A DNA stretch of 64,000 nt from Alternaria dauci. Lineage: Eukaryota > Ascomycota > Dothideomycetes > Pleosporales > Pleosporaceae. Below, in pieces: positions 57,401-64,000 of the stretch. Location of the stretch: contig NC_091272.1 of assembly GCF_042100115.1 (NCBI RefSeq), positions 5,890,001 through 5,954,000 of the forward strand. The letters run 5' to 3'. The translations under genes were made by a program, and so were the position numbers. Below the pieces are notes generated by a model. That model had not been told where the DNA came from and ran no database searches. It worked only from the letters and a program-made list of their open reading frames with translations. Each line of letters begins with the position of its first letter. Within the stretch, counting starts at the first letter, position 1.

Positions 57401-60400
57401 TCGGGGCTGGACTGGGTCTGAGTGGGGCTGTCGAAAGAGTCATCTTGGGGTGTGCTTGTCATCTGGCTCGAGCGGTGCTGCTGCTCAACTGGGGTGTCGG
57501 GAACGTCGCTGAGATCGCTCGACCCGTCGTCTTCCTCGTCGCTGTAGTCGTCGTAGTCAAGACCGTAGGATGAAAAGTGAGGGACAGAGAAGGTCCATTC
57601 GCCAGTAGCCTGGTTGTACTTGATAAAAGTCGTTCCGGCCACACGCTTGAGACGCTCAAGATGCTTGACGTCCTTCTTGCCGGCCCTGTTGCGAGGCCAG
57701 GAGTTAGCAAGGACAATCTCAGAGGGCTGGTTCAGAGCAGTGCCCAGCGGCGGCTTTGGCAGACAGGTGCAGCTCTCTCCGTACACGGTAGCATTGCGTG
57801 CACTGAGCTGCACAATGTCGCCGAACAGCTTGTCAAGGTCAACTTCGGATAGATCAACAGGCTGGCCGTGGTTGAATTTGATCTGTCCAATGTTGTAGCG
57901 ACCGACAGTAAAGTCGGGCACGCTCCTCAGCTCTTGCTTGCTCATCTTCTTCAGCTGATCCATCGGAGGGCTCGACCAGTACTCGCCAGGCTTGGGGTCC
58001 TGTCCAGGTTGGACGTTGACGGATGCGTCGGACTTGGACGAGAGCACGTGATCCTCGGACACGCGCGCAAGTTCGTTTCCATTGACCTGCTGCATGGCCG
58101 GGCGAGGCGCTTCGTTGCTGTGGCCGTTAGCCCGCGGTGAGGCATCTTCCTCGTCCTGTCGAACGACCAGCGCAGTCTCTCCGTTGGTCTCGCCGCTCGG
58201 GCTGTCGCCACCCACAAAGCTGACACGCTTCTGCAAGGGCTCGTCGAACAATGGCGCCCGGTTGGTGATGTTGCGGTTGATGTTGAGTCGCTTGAGACTG
58301 CCGTTGCCAAAGTTGCGTCCAGTGTTGGAGAACGCACCCGGTGCCAGTATACTGGTCTCAGGGGTGAAGCTGTTGCGGAGATTGCTCGTAGACATGCTCT
58401 TGCCCAGGGACCGTGAGAGGCTGCCCGCAAAGAGGCTGCCACCAAGGCCCGGGCCGCCGTTCTGGCTTGCTCCGCCAGCTGGGCTGCCATACGTGGAGTA
58501 TGAGAATCCGTAACCGCGGCTCTTGTTCTGCGGCGTAAGGAGGCGCGTCGATGCCGCTGGATTAAGCTTATGCTGCGGCAGTACGGCATTCTTCTTGTTC
58601 TTCTGGTTGCTGGACAAGGGCGTGGCAAGCGGGCCAGGGCTCTGACTCGGAGTAGAAAGGCCGGCAAAGAGGGCGTCGTTGCCATAGGGGTTGGTGTTCA
58701 TGGATGTGTTCAACAGAGAGCTCCCAGACGCGCCGAACAGACTGTTGTTGAGGCTCGGCTGCTGCTGCTGTTGCTGCGGGAAGAGCATGGAATTGCCCAT
58801 GGTCGATTGGCCGTTGTTCGACTGTCCAAGTCCACCTCCGAAGAGACCGCTTCCAGTGTTGTTGTTCGTAGAGCCGCCAAATAGACCGCCAGGCTTCTGC
58901 TGGTTGTTGTTCTGGGCACCACCGAAGAGGCCGCCACCTCCTGTGTTTTGCTGGTTGTTGTTGTTACCGAGGCCTCCGAACAAGCCTCCGCCCGTCGATG
59001 GAGTGTTGGTGTTGCCGCCGCCAAACAGCGAACCGCCAGTAGCAGGCTTCTGACCGAACAAGCCGCCTCCAGTGGTGTTGTTTGTGTTGTTCGCAGTAGA
59101 CCCACCGAACAGACCGCCAGTAGACGGCTGGCTCTGGTTAGTTCCGCCAAAGAGGCCGCCTGTGGTACCGGCTCCAGTGCTCGCGCCGCCAAAGAGGCCA
59201 CCGGGCTTCTGCTGGTTGTTGTTGTTCTGGCCAAATCCACCGCCGCCGCCAAATAGGCCACCAGAGTTTGTGTTCTGACCCGCGGCTTGATTGTTTTGCC
59301 CGAAGCCTCCTGTAGCACCACCGCCGCCAAAGAGACCGCCACCGGTGTTGGTAGAGGTGTTGTTGGCACCGAATGCTGGGGTGGTAGAGGTTTGGTTGTT
59401 CGTCTGACCGAAGAGACCACCGCCCGTGTTCGACTGGCCGAATGCGCCGCCGGTGTTAGTCGCACCACCTCCGAACGGTGTCGAGGTGTTGTTGGTCGCG
59501 GCACCGCCTCCGAATAGACCGCCGCCGGTAGCAGGCTTGCTCTGGCCAAACAAACCACCGCCAGTGGTAGATGAGCCGAAGCCTCCACCTCCTGAGCCGA
59601 ATCCACCTGTGGTGTTTGTCGTAGAGGCACCACCTCCAAAGAGACCCCCAGTAGAACCAGTCGTGGTGTTGTTGTTCGAGCCAAAGAGCCCACCGGTCGC
59701 AGGCTTGGCCTGGCCGAAGAGTCCACCGCCGGTAGTGTTGTTATTCGTTCCGAACGCGGAGCCCGTGCTCTGGCCAAATCCTCCTGTAGTAGCAGTGTTT
59801 GTGTTGCCACCGCCGAAGAGACTTCCACCAGTGTTGTTGGATGCGCCGAAGCCTGTAGATGCGGTGGTGGTGTTGTTGGCACCAAAGCCGCCGAAACCAG
59901 TGCTCTGTCCGAATGCGCCAGCCTGTCCGTTTTGGTTGCCGTACCGCCTGCCCTGATTGTAGTCGGCTACGCGCAACTCCTCGAGGGAGTAGTTCGTGTA
60001 CGGTTGCTGGAAAGTGATGGTCTGGTACTGCGACTGCGCGTTGCCTGTGCCATCCTTCTCCTGGAATGGCTGGAACGGAGTGTTGGCAGTTCCGTTGTTG
60101 GGGGGTGGGTTACTGCCTCCGCCGAAAGCGCTGCCAGTGCCGGTACCGAAGCCTCCTGTTGTCGTGTTCGTGTTGGCAGAGCCAAATCCGCCGCTGGTGC
60201 TCGCGCCTCCGAACAGACCTCCGCCAGTCGTTGTCGACGCGCCGAAGCCGGTCGCTGGCTTGCTCTGGCCAAAGAGACCGCCTCCAGTGTTTGTGTTGCT
60301 GGACCCGAACGCAGAGGTAGTGGTGTTGTTATTTGTCGATCCAAAACCACCAAACGTGCTGCCACCTGTAGCGCCGCCGCCGCCGAAGAGGCCACCGCCG

Positions 60401-60998
60401 GTTGTAGAAGCGCCAAAGGGTTTTGAGCCGAAAGCGTTGTTGTTTGTTGCGCTGGCACCGAAGCCGCCTGGAGGTGAAGGTTAGTCTCAAATCGGGTAAG
60501 TTAAAATCACGGATCTGCGCAAAACTGAGTGCCGTCGCAAAAGAGCGCCCGGGAGCGTGTTGTTTTCGGCGACCTCAATACGACGTTGAAAGCGGCTTCG
60601 ACAAAGACAGAGTGGACCAAAAGCGACGCGATAGTGAAGCGCAACCGTTCCACATACCTGAGCCCCCAAAAGGCGAGCTCGAGCTGGCGGTGGTACCGCC
60701 GCCGAACATTGTGCTGCCCGTGTTTGCGCCGCCACCGAATATGCTCGTACCGGTATTTGCGGTTGAGCCGAAGCCTGAGGCGGAGGGCAAGTTAGACACG
60801 GTTCGTCGAGGAGGCCGTGGCGATGTCGCTGGGCACATCGGAGCGGTCGCGCGCAGAAGGATCCGAGAATTCAAGCAAGAGTCTGTACATACCGGTCGAT
60901 GTGTTGTTGTTGGATGAACCAAATCCGCCAAAGCCAGTGGACTGGGTGTTGTTGTTGTTGTTGGAGCCAAAGCCCCCGAAACCACCGCCGAAGGACAT
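54422..60998 (-). CDS. NUP145: Nucleoporin Nup98-Nup96 precursor
   Basis: A self-cleaving precursor of two nuclear pore proteins, about 2006 residues: complement(join(54422..54535,54584..56377,56425..56652,56806..60467,60658..60774,60893..60998)). The N-terminal part holds dozens of FG, GLFG and FGG repeats in Asn/Thr/Gly linkers, interrupted near residue 233 by a Gle2-binding-like segment (YTNYSLEELRVADY). The autoproteolytic domain (YWSSPPMDQLKKMSKQELRS onward) ends at His1038-Phe1039-Ser1040, the expected cut before Ser. The C-terminal part is the Nup96/Nup145C helical scaffold of the Y complex (ALDWRRAFGLRLWYGT; ATWLHAAAALQAKSGGDALR). The junction at 56653-56805 is the weakest: it needs a GTTTGA donor, or two introns around a tiny exon. 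The 48-nt intron 54536..54583 is in frame without stops but has strong splice signals. Confidence 0.93.
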
Positions 60999-62355
60999 TT
61001 TGAGCGTGTCCGACGGGTTGCGCGTGTGTGGATTACTAGGTGGCTAGCAATGCGCCGCAGAGTCGAGTGGGCGGGTGGTGGTTGATAGAATCAAGTGCAG
61101 GAGCTCTGGGAGAGGCAGGTGTTGATGAGAGCTTCGCGGAAAACGCGCCAAGGAATCGCCGGACTGAAGCAGGCGCGGTGGGGGTTGCTGCAAGGGAGCA
61201 AAAGAGTAAAGAGTGGAATTAGTAAGAAGACGTCAGGCACGGCTCTGATTAAGTAGTGAAATGGCCGTCATGAAAGGGAAAGAGCGACGGGCGCGAGAGT
61301 TTGGAGGGACAAGCAAAGGTGAGGTTGCACTTAGGAGGAAGGCACGTCAAAATTGCGCTAAGCCGTCGCCGGGGCGTCACGTGTGTCTCGCCCGCGCCCA
61401 CTTCCCAGCAAACACTCTTTGATACGGTTGCGGCCGCTGCACATATGACAAAGCACGATAGGGATTGGCGAATGGTACGGCGCGTCTTCTGGGCGCGACG
61501 GGTGTGCAAAGATGCCTGACAGACGCCTGTCGCTACCTACGGCTGCCTGGCGGCTGGAGGCACCTCTCCACGAAAAACGCTCCTGCACAGCCGACTTGAG
61601 TCGCTCTATAGAGAAAAGACTGGTCTAGCCAGAGACGGATGACTGTGAGCTTGGGAAACATGAGGTGTGTATGAAACAAAGGCACGTTGATTTTGCGCCT
61701 GGTGAGACTGCTCGCACGCCACACTCCTGAACTGACGATGGTCACCATGTCACTCCGTCATGTGATGCTACGAGGTCGATGGAAAGAAGGTCGGGTGGCC
61801 CACATGCTCGTGCATATTGTGTGCGTTACACAGGCCTTGGCTGATGTTTTGTTGGCAGCGTTAGTAGCACAACAGAATTGGTCCCGTCTTCTGCCCACCG
61901 ATCCAGGTCAATGAGCCAAGTCATACAGTTCCTTTGTTGAAAGAATGAATGTCACTGTACTTTCGCTTAGATCATTTAATCAAGTGTCCCCTAGTCCTGT
62001 TAATGCATGGAAGACATCATAACCGTGGTCCCAGCCCTGCACTCAGCCCTACCCATCAATTCCCCACCAGACCCAAAATCGCGCTAACGCTGCAGCTAAG
62101 CTTCCACGCCCAAACGCGCCTCGCGTCCCAAACAACTGCACATCCCCGTATCCTCCGATCCGAGCGATACAAACAACGACGCCCGTGTCATCGCGACCCC
62201 AGACGCTACTGTCCCAGCGCTCGTGAATTGGCACCAGCTCTCTCGAGCACATCTGTCTCCGACCGGACCGCGCACAACACTACCTCGCGCACCCCGCCAA
62301 TCCCGCGACACCACATCTCTCCACCACCGCCGCAAACCTCTCAAAAAACATCGCC
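60999..62355. other. Intergenic region between divergent genes
   Basis: About 1.4 kb upstream of the Nup98-Nup96 gene (-) and centrin (+). The right end (62,000-62,350) is C-rich leader. No gene is supported. Confidence 0.5.
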
Positions 62356-63075
62356 ATGGCCACATCCTCCAACCCACTCGGGCCCGGCCCCCGCTACGGC
62401 CTCGGCCGCACCGCACCCCCACAACAAGCACAACCCCAACCCACATTCAGCAGCACGCCCGCCTTCCCACCCAACCCCAAGAACGCCCAGCGCCTCGAGT
62501 CAGAGCGCCTCGAGCGCGAGCGCGCCGCCCGCGAAACAGCACAGCGCATGGAAGCCAGCGGCGCCGCGTCCCTCGCCGAACTCACCGAGGAGCAAAGAGA
62601 AGAAATCGGCGAAGCCTTTAACCTCTTCGATCTAGACAAGGACGGCTACATCGACTACCACGAGCTCAAAGTCGCTATGAAGGCCCTGGGCTTCGATCTG
62701 CCGAAACAGGAGATTTTGGGAATACTGCAACAGCATGGGACGTCGCAGCAGCAGCAGAGTGCTAAGCAGGGTTCGAGACAACAACAGCAGTATGCGGCGC
62801 CGGGTCGGCAGCTGCTGAGTTTCCAGGCTTTTCAGACGCTCATGGCGCAGAGGATACTGAGTCGCGATCCGAGGGATGAGATTCTGAGGGCGTTTGAACT
62901 CTTCGATGAGGGCGGCAAGGGGACGATTACGCTGCAGGATCTCACGCGAGTTGCGAGGGAGTTGGGCGAGGCGCTCTCGCACGACGAGCTGGTGGCCATG
63001 ATTGAGGAGTTTGACATGGACAACGACAACGCCATCTCGCGGGAGGAATTTATCCAGATCTGCATGGGGACTTGA
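62356..63075 (+). CDS. CDC31: Centrin Cdc31
   Basis: An EF-hand protein of the spindle pole body, needed for its duplication and, in yeasts, also found with mRNA export and repair complexes. Single exon, 239 residues, longer than the usual 160-170. Residues 1-70 are a Pro/Gln-rich then Arg/Glu-rich extension. EF1 ([12 protein letters not shown]) is canonical. The EF2 loop is lost: between the helices lies a Gln-rich insertion ([19 protein letters not shown]). EF3 ([12 protein letters not shown]) is weak, and EF4 ([12 protein letters not shown]) is good but has Asn at the usual Gly. The segment [18 protein letters not shown] and the VARELGE/MIEEFD pattern identify the Cdc31 group rather than calmodulin. 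ATG 62356 is the first in the frame and follows a C-rich leader. Convergent with the complex I gene. Confidence 0.93.
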   Translation: MATSSNPLGPGPRYGLGRTAPPQQAQPQPTFSSTPAFPPNPKNAQRLESERLERERAARETAQRMEASGAASLAELTEEQREEIGEAFNLFDLDKDGYIDYHELKVAMKALGFDLPKQEILGILQQHGTSQQQQSAKQGSRQQQQYAAPGRQLLSFQAFQTLMAQRILSRDPRDEILRAFELFDEGGKGTITLQDLTRVARELGEALSHDELVAMIEEFDMDNDNAISREEFIQICMGT

Positions 63076-63296
63076 TGTTTCACAGGACAATGACACTGTT
63101 TCTCGTACTTTGTTTCGCAAGGCGTTTTCGGAGTGGCGGGATCTTTTACACAGGAAGACGACATGTGCGGGTCAATTTCAATCTTGCTTTATTTGCGCCG
63201 AGAAACTATTTACAGCTCAGCTCTTCAAGTAATTGCACGCCGAAATCAAAAATCAAACACTGAAATATGCATAGTACACGTCTCCCCGCTCCTGCT

Positions 63297-64000
63297 CTAC
63301 TGGCCAGGCGAGACGAGAAGACCCTTCTTGGCGGCGTCGTGTGCCCATCCGCCCGCCAACGCCTCGCCGCCGTTCTTCAGACCGTACTCCTTTATTCTAG
63401 CCTCAAGCTCGGGCCGGAAATGCCTGATGAGACCCTGGAGAGGCCATGCGAAAGCCTCGCCCAACGCGCAGATAGTGTGGCCCTCGACCTGCTTGGTCAA
63501 CTCCTGGAGCATGTCGATCTCGCGCTCGCGAGCCTGGCCCTTGTAGAAGCGGTCCATGATCTGGTGGGTCCACTTTGATCCCTCACGGCAAGGTGTGCAC
63601 TGGCCGCAAGACTCGTGGTGGTAGAACTTGGCAAGACGGGTGATGGCGCGGACAACGTCGGTCGACTTGTCCATGACAATGACGGCAGCGGTACCGAAAC
63701 CAGACTGCGAGTCCTTAAGCGCGTCAAAGTCCATCAGCTGGTCGTCGCAGATGTGCTTGGGCAGGATGGGAGTCGAAGAGCCACCGGGAATGACGGCCTT
63801 GAGATTGTCCCAGCCGCCCCGGACACCACCGCAGTGCTTGTCGATGAGCTCGCGGAGAGGAATGGACATCTCCTCCTCGACGGTGCAAGGGTGGTTGACG
63901 TGGCCGGAGATGGCGAAGAGCTTGGTGCCCTGGTTGCGCTCGCGACCGAAGCCGGCGAACCAGCTGCCTCCTCGGCGGCAGATTGTGGGTGCGACGGCAA
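63297..64000 (-). CDS. NDUFV1: NADH:ubiquinone oxidoreductase 51 kDa subunit (partial)
   Basis: The FMN- and NADH-binding subunit of mitochondrial respiratory complex I. Only the C-terminal 234 or so residues are in the window; the gene continues past the right edge. Seen at the edge is [20 protein letters not shown], then the soluble ligand-binding segment [19 protein letters not shown], and the Fe-S cluster N3 ligands: three Cys in [12 protein letters not shown] and a fourth in the [13 protein letters not shown] segment. The C-terminus ([20 protein letters not shown]) is complete with its stop at 63297. No intron is seen in this portion. Converges on the centrin gene with a 221 bp gap. Confidence 0.97.
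   Translation of the reverse strand, partial: AVAPTICRRGGSWFAGFGRERNQGTKLFAISGHVNHPCTVEEEMSIPLRELIDKHCGGVRGGWDNLKAVIPGGSSTPILPKHICDDQLMDFDALKDSQSGFGTAAVIVMDKSTDVVRAITRLAKFYHHESCGQCTPCREGSKWTHQIMDRFYKGQAREREIDMLQELTKQVEGHTICALGEAFAWPLQGLIRHFRPELEARIKEYGLKNGGEALAGGWAHDAAKKGLLVSPGQ

Noticed and set aside
58710..60484. Several long frames in other phases and on the plus strand across the FG-repeat region
   Set aside because: The repeated Gly/Phe/Asn codons leave all other frames stop-poor; their Pro/Val/Ala/Thr repeats are shadows of the FG repeats.

Overview
This window is nuclear DNA of a filamentous ascomycete (Pezizomycotina). A Dothideomycetes-type genome is my best guess, but only at low confidence. 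The genes have short introns, mostly 45-60 nt, with GTATGT/GTAAGT-type donors and CTAAC-like branch sites. Coding DNA is GC-rich. A HET-domain gene, a fused Nup98-Nup96 gene, a Cdc31-type centrin and long intergenic leaders also fit. I see no rRNA, tRNA, CRISPR, transposon or viral gene. I recognise about 20 protein-coding genes, plus a few weaker hypothetical ones.

Left part (1-16.5 kb): beta-carbonic anhydrase (+), farnesyltransferase beta subunit (-) and a small cupin (-). These are followed by a large Zn2Cys6 transcription factor (+), an aldo/keto reductase (-) and a four-unit polyubiquitin gene (-) whose upstream DNA carries TATA, heat-shock-like and CCAAT elements.

Middle (16.5-30 kb): an NTF2-like protein (+), a 2H phosphodiesterase / 2'-5' RNA ligase-like protein (+) and GDP-mannose pyrophosphorylase (+). 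Then come a Lys/acid-rich protein with a C-terminal Cys/His motif (-), a two-exon hypothetical (-) and a Dabb-type stress protein with an unusually long intron (-). After a 2.9 kb interval holding one unexplained 337-codon ORF there is a dsRBD-like protein with a Cys tail (+) and a HET-domain protein (+).

Right part (30-64 kb): a Pca1-like heavy-metal P1B-ATPase (-) and RAD4/XPC (+). Next is a divergent mitochondrial pair, BCKDH E1-alpha (-) and COQ5 (+), 205 bp apart, then ATG13 (-). An ankyrin-RCC1-BTB protein with an RGG tail (+) is followed by an AT-richer 2.5 kb gap with one small basic ORF. The window ends with the Nup98-Nup96 precursor (-), centrin CDC31 (+) and a partial complex I 51 kDa subunit (-) running off the right edge.

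No operon-like or cluster logic links these genes. They are mainly housekeeping functions: protein prenylation, ubiquitin, nuclear pore, autophagy, DNA repair, ubiquinone and branched-chain amino acid metabolism, and respiration. All exon coordinates were placed by eye from frame, splice consensus and family similarity; no alignment or RNA data were available. I found no convincing new multi-gene system. The most unusual items are the related introns at the same codon in two ubiquitin repeats, the dsRBD-like/Cys-tail gene, the RAD4 C-terminal repeats, the centrin EF2 insertion and the orphan ORF.
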